DNA from: an uncultured Mesonia sp.
GTDB lineage: Bacteria > Bacteroidota > Bacteroidia > Flavobacteriales > Flavobacteriaceae
NCBI GenBank assembly: GCA_947494545.1
Contig: CANLVH010000014.1
Location: forward strand, 1-64,000
Direction: 5' to 3'
DNA length: 64,000 bases
This document shows, piece after piece, positions 1 to 12,000 of the stretch; position 1 is the first letter of the stretch; every line of letters begins with the position of its first letter. A program made the translations under genes and the position numbers. Below the pieces are notes generated by a model. It saw only the letters and a program-made list of their open reading frames with translations. It did no database searches and was not told where the DNA came from.

Positions 1-3000
1 ACTACCAAAGTTAGGGTAGTAAGTGCACTGCAGCCATTGGAGTCGGTTACTTCTACCGTGATGGTTTGTTCGTTTTCTGTATTGGTGAAGGCACTTGGAT
101 CGTTGATTAAAGTGGTATCGTCTAATAGAGTCGGATCGTCTGTGGCATACCAGGTAAGGGTCCACGAGCTGTTCCCATCGATGATCTCGTCTTCTTTTAC
201 CGTTAAATCGAAAATATTCAGCTCATCGGTATCGCTGCCACTGGCCGTATCGTCACAGGCTTCCAGCGGAGTGGGTTGTACCGGTTCTGGCAATGGGTTT
301 ACCTCTAACTCCATCTCTACAATATTGTTACAGCCTATTGGCGTTGCTGTATCGGTAACCCGCACCCAGATGGTCTGGGAGTTGGTCTGGTTTTCATATC
401 CGCCCGGATTGCCTATTGCATTATTTTGGTCTTCGGCGTCTTCTAAGCTGGTATAATAGCTAATATCCAAATCGGTTGGGTCTAACCCGTCCAGAATTTC
501 TGCTTCTACTAGGGTTAGGTCAAAGATTGCCTGCCCGTCATCATCGTCGTCACATTGGCTTAAAGGTTCTTCCGGGGTTTGAATTATCGGGCTATTGTAT
601 ACTTCTAATTCTAAAATCTTGGTTTGTACACAACCATTGGCATCGTCTACCGCGCGTACGTATACCACATCGTTATAGGCCGTGGTATTGGAGTAGGCCG
701 TGGTACTAGGAATAGCGCTTACGCCATTGTCTGCATCGCTTTGTGTTAAATGGAATGTTACCGTTACCCCGGGGTTATCATCGGTGATTTCCCCTATTTT
801 GCTGTCTAAATCAAAGCTGGTATAAAAGCCATCGTTATCGGTATCGCAGGCCATAAGCGGACTCGGATCGTAAATTGGGGCAGAGGGCGTGGCCTCGATA
901 TTAAACTGGCTGGTCAAATAACAGTCTAAGTCGTTATTATGGGCAATGCGCACAAAAATGGGTTGTGGATTGCTAATAGTGTTCTCGTAGGCCGTCGGGT
1001 CCGGGATAACCGGCGTGCCGGCATCTGCTGCGGCTTGGGTTTCGTAATAGGTTATCGTATAATCCAACGGGTTTTGCCCGTCCAGTACTTCTTCGTTGCT
1101 TTCGGTTAGATCAAAAACAGCACTGTTGGTACCGCCATCACAGGCAAACTTATCGCCTACCTCGCCTATAGCTAGGTTATTGGTAATGATTTCAAAACTG
1201 GTCGTGTTATAGCACTCTGCGTTTCTCGCGTTTTCTATACGGATAAAAATGGTTTGCTCATCGGCCATTGGCTCGTAGGCCGTTGGCGTGGTAATGGCGT
1301 TTTCTGGTACGTTGGCTGCTGCTAGTGTTTCGTAGTAGGTTACTACAAAATCGTTAGGGTCTTGGCTACCTAATACTTGCGGGGTGTTTACCGTTAAATC
1401 AAATTCCGGGGAACCGTTATCGCCGTTATTACAAAAACTTAAATCGGAAACTGCATTGGTGATCCCGGTTTCATAACTGGTTATAGTAAAACTATCTACT
1501 TCATAACAGCTTTCTAAAATATCGCTTTGTACGCGTACCCAAATGGTTTGCGGGTTACCGGCAATATTAGGATAGGCCGTAGTGGTAGTTATCATTGGCG
1601 TACCGGCTTCGGCGGCAGCTTGACTCTCAAAATAGCTTACGGTATACTCTGCCGGGTCTTGCCCGTTTAAGGCGTTGGCATCGTTTTGGGTAAGGTCAAA
1701 GTTGGCACTGCCATTGTTATCACTATCGCATTCTTCTAAGTCTTCTAACAGACCGATTTCTGTGTTAACCGCGCATACTTCAAAACTGGTTGTGGTAAAG
1801 CAGTCGGCGTTGTCTGTGTTTTCTATTCGTACATAAACCGTTGTACAGTCTTGGCTTATTGCCGGTTCGTAAGCGCTTGGGTCCGGGATGGCCGTAGCCG
1901 GGTCGCCGGCATCGGCTTCTGCCTGGCTCGTGTAATATAAAAAGTTGAAATCTGCCGGGTCTTGGCTGCCCAAGATTGTGGCTTCGTTTTGGGTAAGGTC
2001 TACCGTCTCACCGCCGCCTTGGTAGCAGAAGTTTATGGGTTCTGCTTCATTGGTTTCGGCTACCGATAAGACATTTATTTCAAAACTATTGTCACTGGCA
2101 TTACAATTTCCTTCGTCTGTATCGCTTACGCGTACATAAATTGTCTGCCCGTCTGCTATTGTGTTTTCAAATGCTTCCGGAGTAGTTATTGGATTGTTGC
2201 CGGCATCTGCATCGGCTTGACTTTCAAAGTATTCTACCTGGAAATCGGTTGCGTCTAAACCGTCTAATGCCAAAGCTTCATTGGCTGTTAAATCGAAAAT
2301 GGCAAAACCATCGTTATCATTGTCGCATTCTTCTAGGTCTTCTATGTCTGAACCGACGGTGATAGCGCCCTCGCAAACCTCAAAAGATTCTACTTCATAA
2401 CAGCCGGTAAGCGTTTCGTTAGTATAGCCTTCTACTCTTATATATACTGTTTCGCATTCTTCCGAGGAAGCTAATTCATATTCTTCCGGGTTTTCTATAG
2501 GGTTTACGCCTGCATCTGCTGCAGCTTGACTTGTGTAATAAGTAATTAAAAAGTCGTTCGGATCTTGATTTCCAGCTAATACATTATCATCATTAATTGT
2601 TAAATCGAAGGTTGTTGTTGTAGAAACATTTCCGCACGTAAATAAATCTTCTGGCAAGACTTCTTCGGGAATTGGAGTAGGTTGAAATTCTACTATTACT
2701 TCGTCTGTACTTTGACAGGCGCCAAGGTACTCAAATTCTGCTGTATAAGTTCCTTCTTCCGTAACTACTAAAGTTGGTCCTGTTTCTCCCGGGATCACCG
2801 TCCCGTCTAGGTACCAAGTAATTACTACACCCGGGATAACCGATAGGCCTATATCTAAAATAACTTCGTTACCTTGGCAAGTAGCTTCACCGTTCTCTAC
2901 AGTAAGATCTCCCCCAAGGTTTACCTCACCAACATCAAAACTACCCGCTTCTAAAAAAACAGCAGAATTCAACATAGTATCATTTCTATCGGCTACGGCC

Positions 3001-4430
3001 AATTTAATATGGTAAGTTTCTCCAGGGGTTACTGCAGATTGAGCAGTCATTAAAACCGTATTTCCTTTTTGGTTTATGGGCGCAAAATCTTCATTTTCAC
3101 CACCGGTACCATAATATTTATCGAAATATGCAGGGTTTTCTGAACTACAGCCTCCATTATAAGCTTGATCTCTAACCGTGGTCACAGCCACTGGTGTATT
3201 GGTGCCCGGCACCAAAGCTAGATTTTCTGTATTGCCGTTCTCATCTGTAAGAAAGAAAGCAAATACATCACTAAAGCTACATTGAAACGTACCATACTCA
3301 TCGGAAGAAAAAAGAAAGTTAAAACTAATTTCGTCTGCAAAAGTCACAAAATCAAATTCTATAATAGTAGCATTTTCGGAATGTGAAGAACCGTTATTTT
3401 CTATTTCCTGTATTAAAGTTGTCAAATCCGGATCTCCCGGCCAACCGGTTCCACCAGAACTTTGAGCTCCGGTTTCTGGTCCGGGTACGTCATTTTCAGC
3501 GTGACCAGTATATAAAACTATACCACTATCTATAGGAAAAGCAGAACCATTACTATCAAAATAACCAATGCCATTTACATCACCATAATCTGACCCGGTA
3601 CTGGAGGTAATGTTAGAGATTTGCGCACAAGGGTTGTTAATTAGTACGTCTTCTACAAGTTCGTCTACCGTATAAAGGTCTGAATCTACACTTACAAAAT
3701 TAACCTCTATGGTAATATTAAAATAAATAGTGCTGGAGCAACCCGAAGGATCGGTAATTGTGAGACTAACCGTAAAAGTATCTGCGGTACTATAAGTATG
3801 TGTAACCGTTTCACCAAATGCACCCGAACCATCACCAAAATTCCATTGATAAGTTGCGCCAGAACCATCATTCTCAAAAAAAGCAGAGCCTTCAAAGGTT
3901 AGATCTACTAAAACCCCGGCTGTATAATTGCCATTTAATTCTGTAGCAGGGCTAACATTAACAATTTCGGGATAAATTTGTTGACAAGGTGGTTCGCAAG
4001 AAATCTCGGCTTCCCAACCCGGTAGAGGCGAAAAGTTACCATCTACAACAAACTCGAAGGTTAAACAGCCCGAAGGGTTGGATGCGCTGGCTATTATCGT
4101 ACCCGGATTATTGGACGCCGTATAAGAACCAATTAAAGGCGCTGCGGTAGAATCTCCGTCATAGATATAGAGATAATCTTGCCCGGAAGCAATTAAAAAC
4201 TCACTAAAATCCACTCGGGTCCTGTCGCCATCTACATCTGGACATATAGTCATTGTTTTTGTTTCTTCTCCGGTAAAAGAAGAATACGTGCCATTGGGCC
4301 CACCTTGGTCATAAAAGTTGCCGGAGCATGTCTCTATAGTGGCATCTTTTATGATAATATCGTTTTGTGCCCATATATTTTGTGAATAAGAAAATACGGC
4401 AACAATTAGAAAAAGTAATTTTAATTTCAT
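1..4430 (-). CDS. Giant secreted multidomain repeat protein, 3' part outside window (probable T9SS substrate)
   Basis: Starts at ATG 4430 and stays open to base 1, giving about 1476 residues without the C-terminus. Residues 1-22 are a signal peptide ending near NIWAQ. A CUB-like segment follows (about 25-140, with CSGNFYDQGG). Next is a PKD domain (about 150-235, with YQWNFGDGS) and a segment resembling the choice-of-anchor L family (about 250-490, with SDEYGTFQCSFSDVFAFFLTD). After an Ig-like stretch, the region from about 2690 to base 1 is a tandem array of roughly 98-residue units. Each opens with an acidic C-D-x-D-x-D-G type motif and FDLT, then an LxGxDP..F.V.Y...QADADAG stretch, and ends with QTIWVRV and CY. 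This architecture is typical of Flavobacteriia type IX secretion substrates with a type B C-terminal sorting domain. That domain would lie off the left edge, so the route is inferred. Adhesion is a guess from architecture. Confidence 0.85.
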   Translation of the reverse strand, partial: MKLKLLFLIVAVFSYSQNIWAQNDIIIKDATIETCSGNFYDQGGPNGTYSSFTGEETKTMTICPDVDGDRTRVDFSEFLIASGQDYLYIYDGDSTAAPLIGSYTASNNPGTIIASASNPSGCLTFEFVVDGNFSPLPGWEAEISCEPPCQQIYPEIVNVSPATELNGNYTAGVLVDLTFEGSAFFENDGSGATYQWNFGDGSGAFGETVTHTYSTADTFTVSLTITDPSGCSSTIYFNITIEVNFVSVDSDLYTVDELVEDVLINNPCAQISNITSSTGSDYGDVNGIGYFDSNGSAFPIDSGIVLYTGHAENDVPGPETGAQSSGGTGWPGDPDLTTLIQEIENNGSSHSENATIIEFDFVTFADEISFNFLFSSDEYGTFQCSFSDVFAFFLTDENGNTENLALVPGTNTPVAVTTVRDQAYNGGCSSENPAYFDKYYGTGGENEDFAPINQKGNTVLMTAQSAVTPGETYHIKLAVADRNDTMLNSAVFLEAGSFDVGEVNLGGDLTVENGEATCQGNEVILDIGLSVIPGVVITWYLDGTVIPGETGPTLVVTEEGTYTAEFEYLGACQSTDEVIVEFQPTPIPEEVLPEDLFTCGNVSTTTTFDLTINDDNVLAGNQDPNDFLITYYTSQAAADAGVNPIENPEEYELASSEECETVYIRVEGYTNETLTGCYEVESFEVCEGAITVGSDIEDLEECDNDNDGFAIFDLTANEALALDGLDATDFQVEYFESQADADAGNNPITTPEAFENTIADGQTIYVRVSDTDEGNCNASDNSFEINVLSVAETNEAEPINFCYQGGGETVDLTQNEATILGSQDPADFNFLYYTSQAEADAGDPATAIPDPSAYEPAISQDCTTVYVRIENTDNADCFTTTSFEVCAVNTEIGLLEDLEECDSDNNGSANFDLTQNDANALNGQDPAEYTVSYFESQAAAEAGTPMITTTTAYPNIAGNPQTIWVRVQSDILESCYEVDSFTITSYETGITNAVSDLSFCNNGDNGSPEFDLTVNTPQVLGSQDPNDFVVTYYETLAAANVPENAITTPTAYEPMADEQTIFIRIENARNAECYNTTSFEIITNNLAIGEVGDKFACDGGTNSAVFDLTESNEEVLDGQNPLDYTITYYETQAAADAGTPVIPDPTAYENTISNPQPIFVRIAHNNDLDCYLTSQFNIEATPSAPIYDPSPLMACDTDNDGFYTSFDLDSKIGEITDDNPGVTVTFHLTQSDADNGVSAIPSTTAYSNTTAYNDVVYVRAVDDANGCVQTKILELEVYNSPIIQTPEEPLSQCDDDDDGQAIFDLTLVEAEILDGLDPTDLDISYYTSLEDAEDQNNAIGNPGGYENQTNSQTIWVRVTDTATPIGCNNIVEMELEVNPLPEPVQPTPLEACDDTASGSDTDELNIFDLTVKEDEIIDGNSSWTLTWYATDDPTLLDDTTLINDPSAFTNTENEQTITVEVTDSNGCSALTTLTLV

Positions 4431-4688
4431 GTTTATAGTTTTAGCTATACTGTAGTTTTAAATTGGCTTATAGACAGTTGGTTAGACCGCCTAATTTTAA
4501 GTTTTCCAAACACAAAAAATCTGTAAAATAAAATGTGTAAAACAGTATATTTTTAAAGTAAAAAGATTGCGTTTGGGGTAACTTTCTCTTTAAAAGCGAA
4601 ATGTAACAAATTTTTGCAAAATTCTTGTTAAAATCTGCAATAAATTCAGTATAAAAAAAACATTCGCGAAAAAGAAAAGTAAAATCTG

Positions 4689-4696
4689 TATCTTTG
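4689..4696 (+). promoter_or_regulatory. Probable -7 promoter box for folE (TATCTTTG)
   Basis: TATCTTTG matches the Bacteroidota housekeeping -7 consensus TAnnTTTG exactly and lies 28 bases before the folE start. No good TTTG -33 element is seen; TTCG near 4663 is the nearest. Confidence 0.6.
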
Positions 4697-4724
4697 CACC
4701 GCCAAAAAAGTTTAAGACAAACCC

Positions 4725-5402
4725 ATGAAAATAGATAACATATTGGACGATATAGAAGAAATAGGCGACAACCACGTTGGGGCTAGTTATGAAAACCCAA
4801 TGCGTGAAGATGCTTTTGAAAAAAGTGATTTAGAAAAAATTGCCTCTATTAAAGAAGATGTGGCAAATATTATGCACACACTTGGTCTAGATTTAAGAGA
4901 TGACAGCTTAAGAGGAACACCGCAAAGAGTTGCAAAAATGTTTGTAAACGAGATTTTTTCAGGGCTTAATCCAGATAGAAAACCAAAAGCTTCTGTTTTT
5001 AACAATCATTACAAATATGGCGAGATGCTAGTAGAGAAAAACATTACTGTTTATTCTACTTGTGAGCACCATTTACTTCCTATTGTAGGAAAAGCGCACG
5101 TTGCATATATTTCTAGCGGAACAGTTGTTGGTTTATCTAAAATGAACCGTATTGTAGATTATTATGCCAAGCGCCCACAAGTGCAAGAACGTTTAACCAT
5201 GCAAATTGTAAAAGAATTGCAAAAAGCTTTAGAAACAGACGATGTGGCTTGCGTGATAGATGCCAAACATTTGTGCGTAAATAGCCGCGGAATTAGAGAT
5301 ATAGAAAGCAGTACGGTGACTAGTGAATTTGGCGGCAAATTCAAAGAAAAAGATACCAAGCGAGAATTCTTAGATTATATAAAATTAGATACCGAATTTT
5401 AA
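4725..5402 (+). CDS. folE: GTP cyclohydrolase I
   Basis: Converts GTP to 7,8-dihydroneopterin triphosphate, the entry step for tetrahydrofolate (and in some bacteria queuosine) biosynthesis; a cytoplasmic zinc enzyme. At 225 residues it has normal family length. Visible signatures are STCEHHLLP (111-119) and QVQERLT (152-158). Zinc ligands by homology are C113, H116 and C184. The first 40 residues are a variable N-terminal extension. The ATG lies 28 bases after a consensus -7 box. cysS follows on the same strand 39 bases downstream. A queE gene elsewhere in the window fits a shared use of dihydroneopterin triphosphate, though the two are not linked. Confidence 0.96.
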   Translation: MKIDNILDDIEEIGDNHVGASYENPMREDAFEKSDLEKIASIKEDVANIMHTLGLDLRDDSLRGTPQRVAKMFVNEIFSGLNPDRKPKASVFNNHYKYGEMLVEKNITVYSTCEHHLLPIVGKAHVAYISSGTVVGLSKMNRIVDYYAKRPQVQERLTMQIVKELQKALETDDVACVIDAKHLCVNSRGIRDIESSTVTSEFGGKFKEKDTKREFLDYIKLDTEF

Positions 5403-5441
5403 AACAATTTGTTTCTTTCCTAGTCCTAAATTTAGTTATTT

Positions 5442-6932
<1,491 letters not shown>

Positions 6933-6951
6933 TCTACCAAATGGGATAAGT

Positions 6952-7191
6952 ATGCTTAAGAAAATTGCAATAGCACCTTTTTTATTTCTAATTAAGATCT
7001 ACCAACATTTAATTTCGCCACTTACGCCCGCTACTTGTAGGTTTCAACCCACTTGTTCCCATTACGCCACCCAAGCTTTTAAAATACATGGGGTTTTTAA
7101 AGGTTTTTGGTTAAGTGCAAAACGTATTGGGCGTTGCCATCCTTGGGGCGGCTCTGGTTATGATCCCGTTCCACCAAAAAAAACAACTTAG
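6952..7191 (+). CDS. yidD: Membrane protein insertion efficiency factor YidD
   Basis: Small 79-residue protein of the YidD family, an inner-membrane-associated helper of YidC-dependent membrane protein insertion. It has an N-terminal amphipathic segment ([20 protein letters not shown]). The conserved Cys- and Arg-rich core follows: [15 protein letters not shown], then [18 protein letters not shown] near the end. In many bacteria yidD lies between rnpA and yidC; here it sits between cysS and lgt, a lipid- and membrane-related setting. Confidence 0.93.
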   Translation: MLKKIAIAPFLFLIKIYQHLISPLTPATCRFQPTCSHYATQAFKIHGVFKGFWLSAKRIGRCHPWGGSGYDPVPPKKTT

Positions 7192-7223
7192 CAAGAATAC
7201 CTCTGCAAACCAAATCAAATTTC

Positions 7224-7231
7224 TATCTTTA
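7224..7231 (+). promoter_or_regulatory. Possible -7 box upstream of lgt (TATCTTTA)
   Basis: TATCTTTA differs from the TAnnTTTG consensus only in the last base and lies 23 bases before the lgt ATG, in the 63-base gap after yidD. It would give lgt its own start site. No clear -33 element is seen. Confidence 0.4.
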
Positions 7232-7254
7232 CAGCCTTAAAATAAATTTCTATC

Positions 7255-8091
7255 ATGATAAATACTGCTATTGTTTGGGACCCTTCCAACGGTATAGACC
7301 TAGGTTTTTTTGTAATTCGCTATTACAGTTTAATGTATCTAATTGCGTTTACACTGGGTTGGTATATAATGAAGAAAATTTATGCTAATGAAAACGTTTC
7401 CGAAGAAAAATTAGATCCCCTATTTATTTATACGGTTCTAGCCACGCTAATTGGTGCCAGGTTGGGACACGTAATTTTTTACCAAACCGAATTAATTTGG
7501 CAAGACCCCCTATCTATTTTCCTACCATTCAGATTTGTACCAGATTTTGAGTTTACCGGCTTTCAAGGTTTGGCTTCTCACGGCGCAGCTATAGGTATTA
7601 TAGTAGCAATGTATCTTTATAATAAGAAAATATTAAAAAAAAGTATCTTATGGATTTTAGATAGAATTGTAATTCCTGTAAGTATTGGCGGAGTTTTTAT
7701 ACGAATTGGTAATTTTATTAATTCGGAAATTATAGGAAAACCTACCAATACCGATTATGGCGTTATTTTTAAACAATTAGGAGAAGATTTCCCAAGACAC
7801 CCGGCTCAATTATACGAAGCCGGCTGTTATGTAATTGTCTTTCTTATATTATGGTTTGTATATTGGAAAACCAACAAAAAAGATAAAACCGGCTTTATCT
7901 TCGGACTTTTTCTTGTGTTGTTATGGACGGTTAGATTCTTTGTAGAATTTGTAAAAGAAGCGCAAGTAGTTGGGCGCGGAGAATGGGCGTTAAATACCGG
8001 TCAATGGCTAAGTATACCATTTATTTTAATAGGATTATTTTTAATAGTTAGAAGTAATAAATTAAAAACAAGTACTGCAAAAAATGTTTAA
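7255..8091 (+). CDS. lgt: Prolipoprotein diacylglyceryl transferase
   Basis: Transfers diacylglyceryl from phosphatidylglycerol to the lipobox cysteine of prolipoproteins, the first step of lipoprotein maturation in the inner membrane. The 278 residues contain about seven hydrophobic segments. Signatures are FQGLASHGAAIGI (with the His of the active region), RIGNFINSEIIGKPT, and RHPAQLYE, the counterpart of RHPSQLYE in E. coli. The last bases overlap the start of the DUF192 lipoprotein gene by 8 bases, which suggests translational coupling. Several lipoproteins encoded in this window would be substrates. Confidence 0.96.
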   Translation: MINTAIVWDPSNGIDLGFFVIRYYSLMYLIAFTLGWYIMKKIYANENVSEEKLDPLFIYTVLATLIGARLGHVIFYQTELIWQDPLSIFLPFRFVPDFEFTGFQGLASHGAAIGIIVAMYLYNKKILKKSILWILDRIVIPVSIGGVFIRIGNFINSEIIGKPTNTDYGVIFKQLGEDFPRHPAQLYEAGCYVIVFLILWFVYWKTNKKDKTGFIFGLFLVLLWTVRFFVEFVKEAQVVGRGEWALNTGQWLSIPFILIGLFLIVRSNKLKTSTAKNV

Positions 8092-8572
8092 GAGTTTACC
8101 AAAAATAGTGTTTGGACTTGCTATAATTAGTTTAGTTTCCTGTAAGGAAGATGCAAAAAATAAAGAGATACACACTGCCGAAATCAGCTTTACCAAAGAA
8201 GCCGATCTTTATATTTTAAACTCGGAAAAAGACACCTTAAAACACCTAGAAATAGAGCTAGCTGAAGATGCTTACGAACAACAAACCGGCTTAATGCACC
8301 GACCGAGTATGAAAGAAAACCGCGGCATGTTATTTGTTTATCCGGATGAAAGGCCTCGCCCTAACTTCTATATGAAAAACACGGCCATAGATTTAGATCT
8401 AATCTACATAAACGCCAACCACAAAATAGTCGATTTTAATAAAAATGCACAAGCATTTAAAGAAAATTCGCTACCGTCTGAAGCACCGGCTAAATATGTT
8501 TTGGAAGTAAATGCAGATAGTGCAGAGAAATGGAAATTAAGTCTAGGCGATTCTATCATTCTTAAAAAGTAA
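8084..8572 (+). CDS. DUF192 family lipoprotein
   Basis: The 162-residue product starts with a lipoprotein signal peptide whose lipobox is LVSC (Cys20), followed by a charged linker. The DUF192 core begins near residue 55. It shows EQQTGLMHRPSM, RGMLFVYPDE, FYMKNTAIDLDLIYIN and the region around IVDFNKNAQAF, all hallmark patches of the family. The biochemical role of DUF192 is not established. The 8-base overlap with lgt points to one transcript and, because it is itself a lipoprotein, to processing by its neighbour's product. Confidence 0.88.
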   Translation: MFKSLPKIVFGLAIISLVSCKEDAKNKEIHTAEISFTKEADLYILNSEKDTLKHLEIELAEDAYEQQTGLMHRPSMKENRGMLFVYPDERPRPNFYMKNTAIDLDLIYINANHKIVDFNKNAQAFKENSLPSEAPAKYVLEVNADSAEKWKLSLGDSIILKK

Positions 8573-9012
8573 ATACAAACCTTATTATATACATAATAGT
8601 GCTAAGCATTTAATTTCGTTGGAATAGTGCTCATCACTTCACTTTATTCAATTTGGTTTGGAGAAAAATTTTATGCGATTTTATTTATATTAATAGTTTA
8701 AAAGTATCTAATTTTTAGCACCAGCTAGAAGAATTATATTATTGTACGTGTTCAACTTTTGTATTCGATTCATCATTATAAGCTGGTTTCTTTCTTGCTC
8801 ATACAGAATCATTATTTGCCATATATAAACTGCTTTTCATAGGGAGAAGTGTTGTCGCTTAAATAAAGTAGTTTTTCTATTTCCGTAAAGAAAAAATTTC
8901 ACCAAAAAAGAACCTTTTCGTTTTAAAAATAGAATAGACCCAAAGCTTCTGCGCTTTTTAGTTTCTGAGCAGAACAGCAACATTTAACCTTCCCGAGTGA
9001 TTTCCGTAAAGC
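8573..9012. other. Noncoding gap, no recognised feature
   Basis: About 440 AT-rich bases between the convergent DUF192 lipoprotein and secDF genes. I see no open frame with family features, no tRNA and no copy of the repeats found elsewhere. A short sequence around TTTCCGTAAAG occurs near 8880 and again near 9001, 120 bases apart. A weak AAAGC/GCTTT hairpin followed by Ts sits near 8943. Confidence 0.5.
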
Positions 9013-9049
9013 AAAAAAAGTTGCCAAAATTAATTTGACAACTTTTTTT
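9013..9049 (-). terminator. Intrinsic terminator of secDF, possibly bidirectional
   Basis: Arms AAAAAAAGTTG (9013-9023) and CAACTTTTTTT (9039-9049) are perfectly complementary. The stem extends inward through CAAA/TTTG after one mismatch, leaving a five-base loop at 9029-9033. A and T runs on both sides let it work in either direction. It lies 25 bases beyond the secDF stop. Confidence 0.85.
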
Positions 9050-9074
9050 AATATAACTTTTAAGAGAAGTTTAC

Positions 9075-12000
9075 TTAGGCAGTAACTTCTTGCTTATTTT
9101 CTTCTTCCTCTTCTTTTCTTTCGCTTTTTAATAACTCGTCACTTTTCTTTTTAGCGGTATCATACATAATTGGTGTTGCAATAAATACAGAAGAATAAGT
9201 ACCTACAAGAACCCCAACAATCAAGGCAAACATAAAGCCTCTAATACTTTCGCCTCCAAAAATAAATATAGAAAGTAATACTAGTAAAGTTGTAAACGAG
9301 GTATTTACCGTACGACTAATAGTACTATTAATTGCCAAGTTTATCGTGTGATTAAATTTCCAACCGGCGTGTTCTCTAAAGTACTCTCTAATTCTGTCAA
9401 ATACCACAACGGTATCGTTAAGCGAGTAACCTACCACCGTCAAAATTGCCGCGATAAAGGCTTGATTTATTTCCATATTAAATGGCATTATGCGATAAGT
9501 AAGGGAGAAAATACCTAAGATTATAACCACATCGTGGAAAACGGCAGCAACTGCACCCAAACTAAATTGCCATTTTCTAAACCTAAATAAAATATAAAGG
9601 AATACTACAATTAATGAACCTAGAACTGCCCAGATAGACGCTGTTTTAATATCGTCTGCAATGGTTGGACCAACCTTCATAGAAGACATAACCCCAACAT
9701 TACTTTGATCGTCTACCATTTTAAATTCATCGTAAGATAAACCTTCCGGCATATAAGGCTGTAAGGTTTGGTAAAGCATTTGTGCAATCTCATTATCTAC
9801 GGCTGTACCTTCTTCGTCTACTTTATATTTGGTAGTAATTTTAAGCTGGTTATCTGCGCCATAAGTTTTTGCCTCTGCACTACCATAGGTTTGCACCAAC
9901 TCGTTTTCTATTTCTGTAGCATTAACAGATTGATCAAAACGAACGGTATAGGTTCTACCTCCAACAAAATCTACTCCTTGGTTAAGACCATTAACAGCCA
10001 ATGACCCTATACTTACAATAAGTAAAATTCCTGAAACCACATAACTAACTTTTCTTTTAACAATGAAGTTGATGTCTATATTTCTAAATAGATTTTTTGT
10101 AGCAGCAGTAGAAAATGCTAAAGATTTTCCGTCTTTACCATACCCGTCAATAAATAAACGCGTAATAAAGATTGCTGTAAATAAAGAGGTACAAATACCA
10201 ATTAATAATGTGGTTGCAAAACCTTTAATTGGGCCCGTACCAAATACCAATAATATTATACCGGTAAGACCTGTAGTTATGTTAGCATCTAAAATAGAAG
10301 ATAAAGCATTGCCAAAACCATCTCTAATTGCATCTATTTGCGCTTTACCTTTTGCTAGCTCTTCTCTAATACGTTCAAAAATAAGTACGTTGGCATCTAC
10401 AGACATACCAATGGTTAAAACAATACCTGCAATACCCGGTAAAGTTAATACAGCGCCTAAACCTGCCAACACGCCAAAAATAAACAGAATGTTTAAAGCC
10501 AAAGCAACATCTGCAAAAATACCGGCTTTGCCGTAGTAGAAAATCATCCAAATAAGCACTAATATAAGTGCAATTACAAAAGAAAGAATACCACTATCTA
10601 TAGCTTCTTGTCCTAAAGATGGTCCTACTACTTCACTCTGCACAATATCTGCAGAAGCAGGAAGTTTACCCGCACGTAACACGTTGGCTAAATCTTGCCC
10701 TTCTATTACGGTAAAATCTCCCGAAATCTCGCTTCTACCACCTGCAATAGGTCCTGTAGTAACGCCTGGAGCAGAGTAAACAATATCGTCTAATACTATA
10801 GCAATTTGCGAACCTTGTGAGAAAGCCGTTCCGGTCATTTCTTCCCATTTCTTAGCTCCTTTTCCATTCATCTCCATAGAAACCGCTACTCTACCCATTT
10901 GGTCGTAGGTTTGTACGGCATCTGTAATTACGCTTCCGCTAAGGTCTGGTTCATTTTGTTTATTTGCTTTAAGCGCATATAAATCTATCAACTCGTTACC
11001 TTCTACAGAAGAAGGAATTCCCCAAACAAATTTTGCGTATTTATGCTCTGTAGGTAAAAGAGAGCGAATTTGTGGCATACGCAAATAGTCGTTTACTTGC
11101 GCGGTGTCTTTCAAACGGAAAGTAGCAATAATTGGCCCACCACTTCTTCCGGCGCCAACAATTAAATCTCCTAAAGGCTCGTTGGCTTGTTCTGCCTCTT
11201 CTTCAGAGCTTGCCAATAAATCTTCTATATCTTCGTCTTCTTCTACTTGTGTAGAATCTTGTGTTGTTTCTTTTTGCTCTTTTTTGGGCGCTTGCATCTG
11301 CTTTAACTTAGCATTTGCTTGGCTTAAAAATGGCATAAATTGTTGCCCTGGAAATACGTGCCAGAACTCTAATTGCGCTGTACTTTGTAAAAGGTCTTTA
11401 ACCCTATCTATATCTTTAGCTCCAGGCAATTCTACCAATATTCTACCAGAGTTACCTAATCTTTGAATATTGGGTTGTGTAACGCCAAATTTATCTATAC
11501 GCTTACGCAATACTTCAAAAGCAGAGGTGATGCTCTCGTCTACTTTACGTCTAATTACGCTTTGCACGGCTTCGTTAGACATATCGTAAGTAACATCGTC
11601 ACTAAGGGTTTTGTTCGCAAAAATATCTGGAGACGCCAAACGAGCATCCGGTATTTTGTTAAACTCTTGGAAAAACAATTCTAGATAATCATCTTGACTG
11701 TTCTTCTGTGCTTGATCTGCTTGCGACAAAGCTTTATTGAAGGAAGGATCTTGCGAGTTATTAGCAAGCTCTCGCAAAATATCCTTTACGGAAATTTGAA
11801 GAATTACGTTTATACCGCCTTTTAAATCCAGCCCTTTATTAAGCTCTTTATCTTTGGCATTATTGTAAGTAATACCGGCAAAGATATTATTGTTTCCAAT
11901 AGAATCTAGGTAACGGTTTTCTACTTCTTCTCTTTTATCTGCGTAATCTTCTACATCTTTGCTAATTTTTTGATTAGCAAACGACTCCGCATCACTTTCT

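Noticed and set aside
37-709. Plus-strand open frames of 139 and 77 residues
   Set aside because: They lie antisense to the continuous repeat-protein frame, show no family features and arise from its skewed composition.
8573-9012. Decayed gene in the gap after the DUF192 lipoprotein gene
   Set aside because: No frame on either strand gave recognisable protein patches; left as noncoding.
10063-11466. Plus-strand frames of 157 and 120 residues opposite secDF
   Set aside because: Shadows of the secDF coding frame; low-complexity products with no start context.
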